Shown in pieces: positions 8,352 through 16,075 of a stretch of 57,464 nt of DNA (position 1 is the first letter of the stretch; each line of letters opens with the position of its first letter). Position numbers and translations under genes: made by a program. The stretch comes from a virus: positions 1 through 57,464 of IMG/VR virus record IMGVR_UViG_3300022882_000005, one strand, 5' to 3'. The notes under the pieces were generated by a model, which searched no databases, had not been told where the DNA came from, and saw only the letters and a program-made list of their open reading frames with translations.

Positions 8352-9977
8352 TCAAGTCTCCAGTATTTTCAACAGTTCATCCTTGGCCGGGAGTCCTAGC
8401 CATCGGTGTCCTAGCTTCAGCATATCTCCTCTAAGGAGATCAGCTGTCAACTTGTATCCTAGTTCGTCACCAGGGTCATTGTCGCTTTTAAACATCAATC
8501 TACCAATCTGGTTAGACGGGTCTATCATACACGACAGAATGATAGATGGATACAGAGAAGACAAGTCCAAATCACAGACATTCTCGAAGATCGAGTTCAG
8601 TAGGTGACCCATGACCCTCACCCCGAGGGACGCATTATTTTCAGGGCTCATCACCCACGCTCCTCTGAATTTTCCTCCATGCTTTCTCCCGACGTTTCTG
8701 TTGTTACTCATTATGAGTCCCTGATCAAACATGTGTTTCAGGGCCAGGTTTCTCAAGGACACCGTCTTCCTCCATGCCTTATGCACTCTGGTACGAGTGA
8801 TCATGGCGATCTGATAGATGAGGTCGATGTCTTTGGTCTTCTGTTCGATCTTGTGCAACAGAATCGAGTCGTTCATGTTGTAGAAGACGTATTTCTTGTA
8901 ATCCGTCCTCGAGAATTCTCTCATTGAGCAATCCATGGGATCTTTACCACTGCCGACCTTTTCTTCTTCTGCAATGTCGTCAAGACCGTAACCGTCCTTC
9001 TTACCAAGAGTAGCTCTCAAGTTTGCATACGTAATGAGCTGGTCGATGTAATTCGTCCATCCTGCTACGACAGCATAGTCACCCTTCGTGCTCCAATCCT
9101 GGTTCCGTGTATCCTCATAGTAGTAGGCCTTCTTAAAGGGGAAGTCCTTAGGACACATGATCTCCGAAGGTTCACACCTAAAGAGTTTCTTGATTCTCCC
9201 TTCCATATAGCAAAAATCATAGCCCTGGTTCCATGCTCCGAGGAAGTCCGGACGAAGCTCTTCGTTAACGGTTCTGAAGAATGACAAGATCAGCTTCCGC
9301 TCATCTTCGAAGAATGTAATGCGACACTCGTCTAGATCGAAGCGATCAATCGCTTCATCAGCGTTTGCCTCTAGATTCTTCTCAAACTCTTCTACCAGAG
9401 GATTATCCTCATTCCGGAGTAGAAAGACATACAGCGTGTTCAACTTTCCACTGTACAACGAGATAGCGTCAATCGGACATGGAGCGTTCTCTCTGTCAAA
9501 AGGATTACCATCCCAACTGTCAACCTCAATGTCCCAGTGGGCTTTGTGTAGATTTGGAGCTATATTGATCTCCCCTTGATATCTGTCAATCCACCGGCCG
9601 ATATAATGATCTTCTACGTGGATATCAGTACCATGAAAGAATGGCAGCTTCCGCATGTACTCTTTCATATTCCAGCTCGTCCGGTCACGAATACTACGCT
9701 CCCACTCCGTCTCTAGTCCTGCCAACTCAGCCATGGTCCGACCGACGTCTCCATACGGAACTTTCTCTATTGGTACGACCTCGTCGATGGGGACGAACGT
9801 CGCTCCTCTATCTCTTTCGATATCGTCCATATCCACAAAGAAACTTAAGGTTGGTTTCTTGTCGACATGAAGCTTCTTTTCACCGTCAATACATTCGGTA
9901 AGTAGGAGCTTACCAGTGGAGTTGGAACCACGGCGACTGTTAACGTAAGTTACTGTTGAAAGGTATCTCTCCGGCAT
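8352..9977 (-). CDS. Family B DNA polymerase, N-terminal half (exonuclease and motif A)
   Basis: A 541-residue protein covering the N-terminal domain, the 3'-5' exonuclease and the start of the palm of a T4/RB69-type DNA polymerase. Visible motifs: Exo I DIE at 149-151, Exo II with D254 in WNQGYDF, Exo III YNMND at 366-370, and polymerase motif A DLSSLYPSII at 471-480 with catalytic D471. The frame stops about 60 residues after motif A; motifs B and C are missing here and are found in the protein at 17338-19317. No intein block is visible at the break. The two halves should associate to give the replicative polymerase. The start follows a good ribosome binding site (AGGAGG) on the minus strand. 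Confidence 0.93.
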   Translation of the reverse strand: MPERYLSTVTYVNSRRGSNSTGKLLLTECIDGEKKLHVDKKPTLSFFVDMDDIERDRGATFVPIDEVVPIEKVPYGDVGRTMAELAGLETEWERSIRDRTSWNMKEYMRKLPFFHGTDIHVEDHYIGRWIDRYQGEINIAPNLHKAHWDIEVDSWDGNPFDRENAPCPIDAISLYSGKLNTLYVFLLRNEDNPLVEEFEKNLEANADEAIDRFDLDECRITFFEDERKLILSFFRTVNEELRPDFLGAWNQGYDFCYMEGRIKKLFRCEPSEIMCPKDFPFKKAYYYEDTRNQDWSTKGDYAVVAGWTNYIDQLITYANLRATLGKKDGYGLDDIAEEEKVGSGKDPMDCSMREFSRTDYKKYVFYNMNDSILLHKIEQKTKDIDLIYQIAMITRTRVHKAWRKTVSLRNLALKHMFDQGLIMSNNRNVGRKHGGKFRGAWVMSPENNASLGVRVMGHLLNSIFENVCDLDLSSLYPSIILSCMIDPSNQIGRLMFKSDNDPGDELGYKLTADLLRGDMLKLGHRWLGLPAKDELLKILET

Positions 9978-10126
9978 AATTATCCTCCTTGATTGTTTTT
10001 CTTAAGTAATCCCATGTTTTCATAAGGGCTTTTAACCTATAGGCGACACCGGATCAGTTGGTTAGTCTTCGAACAGTCTATTGAGTAAGACCGTTAATAT
10101 ACGTTTGAACAGAAGGGGAGTCCGAC
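9978..10126. promoter_or_regulatory. Divergent intergenic region between polymerase N-half and plus-strand block
   Basis: A 149-base gap between two divergently transcribed genes, so promoters for both directions should lie here. It is AT-rich around TTAATATA (10094-10101), about 25 bases before the plus-strand start. It also has a GGGCTTTTAA element that recurs near 5376. No confident -35/-10 pair is seen; the phage may use its own RNA polymerase promoters. Confidence 0.4.
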
Positions 10127-10825
10127 ATGTCTGATCAAGAAAAAGACGCTATCTCGCTGGGCAAGTACGTCGACCACTTTACCGCCGAGATGGAGCTCAT
10201 CATCGCTGAGCTCGAAAAGCTCCAGAGAGATGCCGACGACATATCCTCTGAGATAACGGAGAAGAAGGCTGCTGCTAAGAAAAATCGCGCTCGGCATAAT
10301 TCGGGACCGAGTCCGCTGACATACATGTACAATATGTACGCCAATCTAAACAACGTCAGAGGTAACCGAATTTCATTGATGACGCTTCTTGTGAATATCA
10401 AGAGACTGATAGCTGACCTGAGCATTAAGGATGTAAAGGTGGAACAGGATGTCTCTAAATTCGCTGGTCTTGCTGCCGAACTCTATGCACGCATATCTCA
10501 GGACAGAGACCCCTCCACAGAACCTGCCACAGATAAAGCAGCTGTGTTAGTAGCTGATGCAATCGAAGGGCTCGATGAAGCTGGAGAAACCGCATACCAA
10601 GACTTGACCGAAGATGTCGTCGAAATGGAAGGTCAATACGTCTGTACGGATGAAGGCGTCATCCTCAGAGTCGATGATGACTATGAGCTCTTGGAAGAAG
10701 TTTCAGGGGCAGACATGAATGACTTTAGGATAGCTTTGAATAGAGACAAGTCAGTTCGAAAGGCTACCTGGATTAGCGGAGATCAAGAACTTGAGATCGT
10801 TGAGATTGGTGATGAGGAGGAGTAG
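10127..10825 (+). CDS. Hypothetical coiled-coil protein
   Basis: A 232-residue acidic protein. Residues about 15-55 form a heptad-like Glu/Lys/Leu helix, followed by a Tyr/Asn-rich turn (TYMYNMYANLNN), a second helix and an acidic C-terminal domain ending GDEEE. The ATG follows AGGGGAG. It is first in the plus-strand block after the divergent region. Function unknown; a structural or core-protein role is possible given the composition. Confidence 0.78.
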   Translation: MSDQEKDAISLGKYVDHFTAEMELIIAELEKLQRDADDISSEITEKKAAAKKNRARHNSGPSPLTYMYNMYANLNNVRGNRISLMTLLVNIKRLIADLSIKDVKVEQDVSKFAGLAAELYARISQDRDPSTEPATDKAAVLVADAIEGLDEAGETAYQDLTEDVVEMEGQYVCTDEGVILRVDDDYELLEEVSGADMNDFRIALNRDKSVRKATWISGDQELEIVEIGDEEE

Positions 10826-10831
10826 AACATC

Positions 10832-11059
10832 ATGTTGAATCTAGACGAATACGCAAAAGAGTTTGAGATTACTCCCATGCTCTCGGATGTGGATGAGAGA
10901 GAACTCGTTACCTTACTTCATGCTGCCAAGACAAAACTTTATCTTATGAGAAGAGACATGTTGAGCAACGATGCTCTTAAGTTAGTTCAACATGAACTTG
11001 AAGTACTCTCCGGATACTACACTGAAGAGTACAAGAACGATGAAGATGGAGGAGCATAG
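10832..11059 (+). CDS. Hypothetical 75-residue helical protein
   Basis: A small acidic, Leu-rich helical protein with a strong ribosome binding site (GAGGAGG) formed by the end of the preceding gene. It lies between the coiled-coil gene and a leader-bearing gene. No motif recognised. Confidence 0.68.
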   Translation: MLNLDEYAKEFEITPMLSDVDERELVTLLHAAKTKLYLMRRDMLSNDALKLVQHELEVLSGYYTEEYKNDEDGGA

Positions 11060-11063
11060 AAAG

Positions 11064-11654
11064 ATGTTATTTTACGAGCAAGTAGATATAGATTCAAAGA
11101 GACAAGGACGGTCTGCCTACGAAGAAGTCGATGATCTCCTAGACGATTGGAGAGATATGACTCGAGAGGCTAACTCGTATTGCGGAAGCAAAGTTTTGAA
11201 GATAATCGACCCTAGCGGTAAATACAAAGGGCCGTTCAATGGAACTGAGTCTGATCGACTGAAAGCTGTAGAACTTGTAACGTCAACTCTTTCCAAGGTG
11301 AAGAAGGTCGTTCCGAAGATGAAGAAGGCTCTTCGTCCAATGATTCAGAAGTTGGAAAAGGGTATCGAGTCAGGAGAGTTTCCAGACGAACGAGAATTTC
11401 TGATCTTTAAGTCCAAAGGGGAAGAGCAACGAATTCGAGCTGATCAACTTCTGGCTAGAATGAAGGCCTTTATGAAGGTTTCCGACTCAGAAATCTCGTT
11501 GGTTCTTTCCGATGTGACAATTATGTGGCAACAATTTGGAGATCTTAAAGCTAAAACAGAAGGTCTTCCTAAGAAAGCATCTGAAAAGAATAGTTTAACA
11601 GTCATGAATCTTTTCGGTTCTCAATCCTTGAGTAGTCAACATTTCCGGAATTAA
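11064..11654 (+). CDS. MLFY-leader protein (candidate packaged protein)
   Basis: A 196-residue Lys/Glu-rich, probably helical protein starting MLFYEQVDIDSK. ATG at 11064 is preferred over upstream codons because it gives the MLFY start seen in other genes of this window and lies 4 bases after the previous stop. The body (about 30-180) has basic helices such as KVKKVVPKMKKALRP and no known domain. A clean Leu/Ile-X-Glu site is not obvious near the start (YEE at about 19-21 is the nearest). Packaging in the head is inferred from the leader only. Confidence 0.75.
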   Translation: MLFYEQVDIDSKRQGRSAYEEVDDLLDDWRDMTREANSYCGSKVLKIIDPSGKYKGPFNGTESDRLKAVELVTSTLSKVKKVVPKMKKALRPMIQKLEKGIESGEFPDEREFLIFKSKGEEQRIRADQLLARMKAFMKVSDSEISLVLSDVTIMWQQFGDLKAKTEGLPKKASEKNSLTVMNLFGSQSLSSQHFRN

Positions 11655-11660
11655 GCAATC

Positions 11661-11811
11661 ATGCTGTTTTATGAGAAAGCAGAGGTCATTGGATTCCACT
11701 CCATGACATGGCCTCAAAGTTCGGATGCAAGGAAGTAAGAAGAATGCCTGGGCTCTTTTGGGGACGAAGTTCACGAAACTCACCTTGAAGCAGGTCAAAA
11801 ACAGCTTCTAA
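11661..11811 (+). pseudogene. Broken MLFY-leader gene (frameshift)
   Basis: ATG at 11661 opens MLFYEKAEVIGFH and stops at TAA 11736-11738 after 25 residues. The +1 frame then continues as a plausible basic peptide (KKNAWALLGTK...KQVKNSF) to TAA at 11809-11811, overlapping from an ATG at 11725. The simplest reading is one small leader gene of about 50 residues with a frameshift or internal deletion. Two tiny overlapping genes, or a sequencing error, are alternatives. Confidence 0.45.
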
Positions 11812-11831
11812 TATTCATAGGAGATTGAGAG

Positions 11832-13004
11832 ATGCCATTCGCAGGAGTTACAGACGCCATGGAGCGTCACCCAAATCTAAGCAAGTACTCTCCTAAAGCC
11901 CGCAAAGCGTGGTTCAAGGTGTGGAATGAGTGTGAGATCAGAGAGCTCAAGAAAGAAGGCAACTCTGATAAGAACCGGAAGAATTGGGAGGGGAAGTGCT
12001 TCGCCACAGCCTACAAGGTTGCCAACCGAGTTGATGGAAAGAAGTCCATCGATGAGGGGACCATCTTCAAAGGAACGATCCAAGAAGCCATTATGGCTAA
12101 CGTGATCTCGAAGTCGGTTCTCGACGAGGCTATGGGTAATGTCACTTCTGATGACTCTTCACTCGCTGTTCATAGACTCAAAAATTTTCATGAAGATTTA
12201 GCTTTCCTGAAAGACGAGCTTGAGAGGGGTAGATCCATCTATGTGGCTCGCGATGGAGTGGATCAGGGTAAGTTCAAGATCGGTGACCTCGTCGGGGTAC
12301 CGTTCTGGCACAGAGCCCTAGAGGTCACTTCTGTAGAAGAACATGCGAGTGAAGAAGAGCTCCTACCTGACGCTGGCGAAGGTCCAGAAGGTCATACATC
12401 GGACGAGAAAGGTAATACGGTGGACATGTTCGATGTTCTGGAGCTCTCTGACATGCATCAAGTAAGAGAAAACCGCTCTCTTATGTTCCTCAAGGAAGTT
12501 GACGTCGAGGGAGCCTTAAAGGGTATCGCTAAGAAAGTCGGCTTTGGTGTCGAGGAGCACAAGGAAGGACAGAATCCTGAGAAGTTCATTGCTGAACAGA
12601 GCGCCTTCTTGAAGGAGATCAAACATCTCCTTTCCCTTGGAGAAAAAGCCAAGGACATGTCTGATCCTGAAGATGAGGTCGTCCTGAAATGGCAGGGATT
12701 GATCTACGACGTCGTCAAGACCCAGGACAGCGACCGGGAAGAAGACAAAGAGATCGCTGGCAAACGTCTCAACTTCATGAAGAGCAAAGATGCCAAGTAC
12801 GTTGGCAGAGGTATTGGAAGATTCGACGGGTGGTTGATCTTTGTCAGTTCGAATGGACGAGTGTTTTCTCCTGACAGAAAAGGTATCAGAGTTCTGTGGG
12901 ATCTGAAGAAGGCGAAGAACACTATCTTCTGGGTAGAGAAGAATATTCAGGAAGCCAGAGACGCTTTGAAAAAAGGGAAGAAAGAAGAAGGGTCGAAAGA
13001 GTAA
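11832..13004 (+). CDS. Hypothetical protein with ChaB-like N-terminus
   Basis: A 390-residue protein. The first about 70 residues (KYSPKARKAWFKVWNECE, then GKCFATAYKVANRV) resemble the ChaB fold, a small helical domain with a conserved AxxAW-type C-terminal helix often found in phages. The middle is acidic and disordered, and the C-terminus is strongly basic (KKGKKEEGSKE). No enzyme motif is visible. ATG at 11832 has AGGAG upstream. Function unknown; the ChaB resemblance is by eye and tentative. Confidence 0.78.
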   Translation: MPFAGVTDAMERHPNLSKYSPKARKAWFKVWNECEIRELKKEGNSDKNRKNWEGKCFATAYKVANRVDGKKSIDEGTIFKGTIQEAIMANVISKSVLDEAMGNVTSDDSSLAVHRLKNFHEDLAFLKDELERGRSIYVARDGVDQGKFKIGDLVGVPFWHRALEVTSVEEHASEEELLPDAGEGPEGHTSDEKGNTVDMFDVLELSDMHQVRENRSLMFLKEVDVEGALKGIAKKVGFGVEEHKEGQNPEKFIAEQSAFLKEIKHLLSLGEKAKDMSDPEDEVVLKWQGLIYDVVKTQDSDREEDKEIAGKRLNFMKSKDAKYVGRGIGRFDGWLIFVSSNGRVFSPDRKGIRVLWDLKKAKNTIFWVEKNIQEARDALKKGKKEEGSKE

Positions 13005-13067
13005 CAGCCTTTTCGAACGGATATTAGGCTGTTGTCTCCGATTCCTACTCTTTTGGAGGATTCTGAG

Positions 13068-13142
13068 ATGAGGACGGACGTAAAGTCGGTAATCGAAGAA
13101 TATTGGAAAAAGAGCGAATTCAAGCTCAAAGTACCCTGGTAG
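13068..13142 (+). CDS. Possible 24-residue leader peptide
   Basis: ATG at 13068 with GGAGGA eight bases upstream opens a short basic frame (MRTDVKSVIEEYWKK...) that ends at TAG 13140-13142, inside the tRNA-Arg acceptor and D-arm region. It could be a tiny gene cut short by tRNA insertion, or chance. Confidence 0.25.
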   Translation: MRTDVKSVIEEYWKKSEFKLKVPW

Positions 13143-13209
13143 CTCAGCTGGATAGAGCAACGGCCTTCTAAGCCGTAGGTCCCGCGTTCGAGTCGCGGCC
13201 GGGGTGCCA
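13133..13209 (+). tRNA. tRNA-Arg (anticodon TCT)
   Basis: A full cloverleaf can be folded. The acceptor ACCCTGG pairs with CCGGGGT (one GU pair), the D-arm is GCTC/GAGC, the anticodon stem ACGGC/GCCGT has loop CTTCTAA, and the T-arm is CCGCG/CGCGG with TTCGAGT. Discriminator G is followed by an encoded CCA. Anticodon TCT reads AGA (and AGG), codons used often in this window. Confidence 0.95.
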
Positions 13210-13231
13210 GTAGTCTAAAAGGAAGTCACAT

Positions 13232-13750
13232 ATGCTGGACCTCGAATTGTTAGCCAGATGGTTTTGGCTACTTCCACTGTCTATACTTCTAGCAATATCG
13301 TATGTATCATACATGCTTAAGAAATGTGAAAAGTGTGAACACGTCGTAACTCTAACTCTAGCTCGAGAGGCCTTTAAAAGGTCCAGGGAGTTTGTCCTCG
13401 TGTTCTCTTCAGAAGGGAGGATTCTCTTTGTCAACAAAGTGTTTCCTCACATGAGTAAGCTTATCGGTATCACGAGTATTAATGGGACATTAGTAGATGA
13501 GTGGTTAGCGAGCTCTTGCATTAAACGACATAACACGATGATATCTGAAGTGTTGAAGGATGGACAAGAGAGGGCGATGTTGATCGAGATGAAGTTCGGT
13601 AACTTTCTGATTACTAGAATATCTAAGTTCTCCTTAGGGAAAGATCGAGAGCTTGTCATCGCCATTGCGCATGACGTGACTGATGAGTTCAAAGATCTAG
13701 AGGAACAAGAGAGGGAGACGATCATGAAAAATGGATGGAGGCTCCCATGA
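13232..13750 (+). CDS. Membrane-anchored PAS-domain protein
   Basis: A 172-residue protein with an N-terminal transmembrane helix (about residues 8-29, FWLLPLSILLAISYVSYML). It is followed by KKCEKC and a PAS-like domain (about 45-160): FVLVFSSEGRILFVNKVF, a middle helix with VDEWL, and LVIAIAHDVTDEFKDLEEQ, the typical last PAS strand and linker helix. PAS domains sense small molecules, redox or light or mediate dimers, usually attached to a kinase or cyclase. Here nothing follows the linker helix, so it may be a sensor-only or decoy protein acting on host signalling at the inner membrane. Its stop overlaps the next start by 4 bases. Confidence 0.75.
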   Translation: MLDLELLARWFWLLPLSILLAISYVSYMLKKCEKCEHVVTLTLAREAFKRSREFVLVFSSEGRILFVNKVFPHMSKLIGITSINGTLVDEWLASSCIKRHNTMISEVLKDGQERAMLIEMKFGNFLITRISKFSLGKDRELVIAIAHDVTDEFKDLEEQERETIMKNGWRLP

Positions 13751-13959
13751 ATGTAGGAGATAAAGCGATATTCCCTCGCAGGAAAATTTCCTCTGGTGGG
13801 AAGACACTGTACGACACCAGATGGACGGTCTCTGAGATTCAGGATGACATATTCACTCTGACAAATCGAAGAGGTCGGACTATCAAGGTTAGAAAGACTG
13901 CAATTGGTTTCAGAGAGCCGACTCCAGCCGAACTGGTCAAGTACCGGAAGAGTTGGTAA
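13747..13959 (+). CDS. Hypothetical small basic protein
   Basis: A 70-residue basic protein. The ATG at 13747 overlaps the PAS gene stop (ATGA) and has GGAGG upstream. The sequence looks like a small beta-barrel (WTVSEIQDDIFTLTNRRGRTIKV), similar in feel to SH3-like nucleic-acid-binding folds. Function unknown. Confidence 0.65.
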   Translation: MNVGDKAIFPRRKISSGGKTLYDTRWTVSEIQDDIFTLTNRRGRTIKVRKTAIGFREPTPAELVKYRKSW

Positions 13960-13980
13960 CAAGTTTGTGTTCGCAACACA

Positions 13981-14017
13981 GTCAGTCCCCCATCCCCTTA
14001 AAGGGATGGGGACTGAC
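13981..14017 (+). terminator. Long G+C hairpin
   Basis: Nearly perfect inverted repeat (GTCAGTCCCC...GGGGACTGAC, about 15 pairs, loop centred on TTAA) in the gap after the PAS operon. No T-run follows, so it may act as an RNA-stability or processing element rather than a classical terminator. Confidence 0.5.
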
Positions 14018-14044
14018 ATTCTGTCCGGACATGAAAGGAAGAAC

Positions 14045-14260
14045 ATGCCGATCTTGAAGAGCAGTTATTCGTGCGTGTCTTGTGGGAACACGATGTACGG
14101 TATGAGATGTGGGATGAGAGACCCACGACTGCCAGGGATCAGCGTGGTAAAGTGTAATAAGTGTTCAGCAAAGACCTTCATTTGCTTGAGGACTGGAGAC
14201 AGAATACCCAGACCTCAGATCATTTCTATGCTCGGATTAGAGCTTTGGGAATCGATCTAA
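14045..14260 (+). CDS. Small zinc-ribbon protein
   Basis: A 71-residue protein starting MPILKSSYSC with CVSCG and CNKC knuckles about 27 residues apart, an arrangement typical of a zinc ribbon. ATG at 14045 has AAGGAAG upstream. The C-terminal helix (PQIISMLGLELWESI) follows. The partner and role are unknown; it lies just before the tmRNA gene. Confidence 0.65.
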   Translation: MPILKSSYSCVSCGNTMYGMRCGMRDPRLPGISVVKCNKCSAKTFICLRTGDRIPRPQIISMLGLELWESI

Positions 14261-14278
14261 CACATGATTGGGCCGCTA

Positions 14279-14325
14279 GGGGTGGACCGATGATCCGGGG
14301 GTGATTCCCCGAGGAGGTCCACCCC
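14279..14325 (+). other. Stable double hairpin upstream of tmRNA
   Basis: Outer stem GGGGTGGACC/GGTCCACCCC (10 pairs) with an inner CGGGG/CCCCG hairpin. It ends 18 bases before the tmRNA 5' end. It could be a terminator of the zinc-ribbon unit, or a structure in the tmRNA precursor that guides RNase P or other processing. No T-run. Confidence 0.5.
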
Positions 14326-14343
14326 AGGCCGCCACACCTTTTC

Positions 14344-14795
14344 GGGGGCGAATATGGTCTCGACTGGGTAGACTAAGGTGATAGCTGCGTTCAGAGGATG
14401 GGTCGTTGGCCTCTGTAAAAACATCGACCTGCAAACACAACTGCCAAAACCACACCGGTTATGCAGTTCCCCGCTCCTCTTGCCCTCGCGGCATAAGGAA
14501 CTAGTTGACGAGACAATGCCCGGCCGAACTCGCCGCCCTAGAGGCACAGAGTTTCGTCACGTCAGCGAAAAGAACATAGGTATCGGGTAAAGAACCCACG
14601 GGTCGTGTAGCTAACGTACACGTGGACGGTCCTTCGGGACCACTAGCTCGACTCACAATGTCGCTCTTCGGAGCGGTGGAGTGTCTTTCCATGCCTGTAA
14701 TAAGGTGAGTCGTATCGGCACAAACATAGACTATAACGTAGACGCTATTACTAAGTGTATCTAGGACCCGGGTTCGACTCCCGGCGCCTCCACCA
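14344..14795 (+). ncRNA. ssrA: tmRNA (transfer-messenger RNA)
   Basis: A single-chain tmRNA. The 5' end GGGGGCGAATATGGTCTCGA and 3' end (CCGGG-TTCGACT-CCCGG-CGCCTCC-A-CCA) fold as the tRNA-like domain, with GGGGGCG pairing to CGCCTCC and CCA encoded. The tag reading frame is at 14431-14496: resume codon GCA, 21 residues beginning ANTTAKTT and ending PLALAA, then TAA. The LAA end is the usual ClpXP degron. It should rescue stalled ribosomes and tag nascent proteins. Several predicted hairpins after the tag frame probably form the pseudoknots. At about 452 bases it is longer than the common 350-400. Confidence 0.95.
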
Positions 14796-14803
14796 TTCAT
14801 CAA

Positions 14804-14829
14804 ATCCCCTATCCATTTGGATAGGGGAT
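14804..14829 (+). terminator. Hairpin after tmRNA
   Basis: Perfect inverted repeat ATCCCCTATCC-ATTT-GGATAGGGGAT starting 9 bases after the tmRNA CCA. There is no T-run. It probably marks the tmRNA 3' boundary (termination or 3' processing). Confidence 0.55.
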
Positions 14830-14846
14830 CAATACTGAGGAAGAAA

Positions 14847-15209
14847 ATGACTGAACAAATTCTCACTCAAGAGGAAGTTCTGTATGCTCCGGGGACAATG
14901 GGAGAATGGATTAAGTCCCAGCTCATTTCAATGGGCATGTTCTCTCACCATGCTGATGCCATCATGAAGATGGTCGTCGAGGATCCCTCATACCAGAGTG
15001 TCATCCAGTGCTTGGACAAGAGGAAGGATGGATATCCTGAAATACTTCCGAAAATTGTCCTTCGATCCTTCAGAGCGGCAACCTTGAAGTGGATCGACGC
15101 AAACATACCAGAACATTTTGCTCGGCCAATGTTTTCGGGAGAGCTCGATGACATTAAGAACAATCCCCCTCAATGGCTAGTCGATCAGATGTCTAAAGAA
15201 TCCTCTTAG
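14847..15209 (+). CDS. Hypothetical protein
   Basis: A 120-residue protein starting MTEQILTQEEVLY. ATG at 14847 is chosen because GAGGAAG lies just upstream and earlier codons fall in the hairpin. It looks helical with a C-terminal Pro/Trp motif (NNPPQWLVDQM). The sequence resembles small DUF-type phage proteins but I cannot name a family. Confidence 0.7.
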   Translation: MTEQILTQEEVLYAPGTMGEWIKSQLISMGMFSHHADAIMKMVVEDPSYQSVIQCLDKRKDGYPEILPKIVLRSFRAATLKWIDANIPEHFARPMFSGELDDIKNNPPQWLVDQMSKESS

Positions 15210-15281
15210 GATTTTCCGTTTAGACGATTCGGGAACTCCATATCATTGAGGCAAATGATCCGATCCATCCCCGACGACGCG

Positions 15282-15314
15282 CTCGGTGACCGCTCCCACA
15301 GGCGGTCTACCGAG
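15282..15314 (+). other. Hairpin in 188-base gap before tRNA-Lys
   Basis: CTCGGT-GACCGC and GGCGGTC-TACCGAG form a 12-pair stem with a small bulge. Together with the next hairpin it fills the gap between 15210 and 15397, which has no convincing coding frame. May be a structured leader or a small RNA. Confidence 0.4.
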
Positions 15315-15332
15315 GACCTTCACTCAGATCAT

Positions 15333-15362
15333 GTCCCCAGGCGTTCCAGGACGCTTGGGGAC
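15333..15362 (+). terminator. Hairpin upstream of tRNA-Lys
   Basis: GTCCCCAGGCGT-TCCAGG-ACGCTTGGGGAC, about 11 pairs with one mismatch, followed by TTGGTTTGG. A weak intrinsic terminator or processing stem. Confidence 0.45.
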
Positions 15363-15397
15363 TTGGTTTGGCTTTGGTTCCATAACAGTATTCATGT

Positions 15398-15473
<76 letters not shown>

Positions 15474-15488
15474 CTTTTAGGAGAGACC

Positions 15489-15752
15489 ATGGAGCTTGGA
15501 AACGGAGATTTGGATAGGATTTCATTACACTGTCATGCTGTAGCGGTTCACCATTTCGCAACATTCTACAATCCAAAGAACAGAGGCCCAAACTTTACAT
15601 GAGAAAAGTTTCCTGAGATGTTGGCTGAGTTTTGTGAGACACAAGCATTCTGTATCTGTCGGAATGACAGAAAGAAGAAAGAGTACAGAGAGCATGGTCG
15701 AAGGACTGGTCTAGAGATAGGCCAGAGAATGTTGAAATGGATGACAGAGTAG
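15489..15752 (+). pseudogene. Small gene with in-frame TGA
   Basis: ATG at 15489 follows AGGAGAG. The frame runs 37 codons to TGA at 15600-15602, then continues in the same frame for 49 codons to TAG 15750-15752. Both sides look like one protein: HHFATFYNPKNRGPNFT, stop, EKFPEMLAEFCETQAFCICR. A Trp (TGG) at the TGA position would fit. It is either a nonsense mutation, a sequencing error or a readthrough site. The intact product would be 87 residues of unknown function. Confidence 0.5.
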
Positions 15753-15781
15753 ATATAAATCTTCAACTCAGGAGTTTAACC

Positions 15782-15985
15782 ATGGTGAATCAGTGCTCTG
15801 ATAGCACCGGAAATCACATAGTCGTGAAGGGAAGCAGAGTCCGATGTCGTGGTAGAGATTATACGGTCAAGAATATCATTCCTGGAGGTGGTAGGCACGG
15901 GACCTGCGCTTTGGAGTTCGAAGAGGAATTCCATATTAAAGGAATTGAGGTCCCAGATGAGATCTCGATCGATTTGATCCATTGA
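15782..15985 (+). CDS. Hypothetical small protein
   Basis: A 67-residue protein starting MVNQCSDSTGNHIVVKG. ATG at 15782 is chosen for the CAGGAG just upstream; an earlier ATG at 15737 lies inside the preceding gene. Beta-rich pattern (SRVRCRGRDYTVKNIIPGG) suggests a small barrel. Last gene of this plus-strand block. Confidence 0.65.
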   Translation: MVNQCSDSTGNHIVVKGSRVRCRGRDYTVKNIIPGGGRHGTCALEFEEEFHIKGIEVPDEISIDLIH

Positions 15986-16006
15986 ACAATCAATCAGACA
16001 AGAATC

Positions 16007-16069
16007 GGGGTTCACGTTCGTCCCTCCCTCCTTCCCCCTCTTCCCCAGCGGACGTGAACCCCTTATTTT
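16007..16069 (+). terminator. Terminator with long polypyrimidine loop
   Basis: Stem GGGGTTCACGT/ACGTGAACCCC (11 pairs) followed by TTATTTT, so an intrinsic terminator for the plus strand. The roughly 34-base loop is almost all C and T (CCCTCCCTCCTTCCCC...). A similar C/T-rich loop occurs in the hairpin at 28970-29019. Confidence 0.75.
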
Positions 16070-16075
16070 CGGAAT

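Noticed and set aside
10021-10080. Possible tRNA-like sequence in the divergent gap
   Set aside because: A TTCGAACAG stretch suggests a T-loop but no acceptor or anticodon stem can be folded.
14257-14866. Frames on both strands across the tmRNA
   Set aside because: The region is explained by tmRNA and its flanking hairpins; the frames have no ribosome sites and odd composition.
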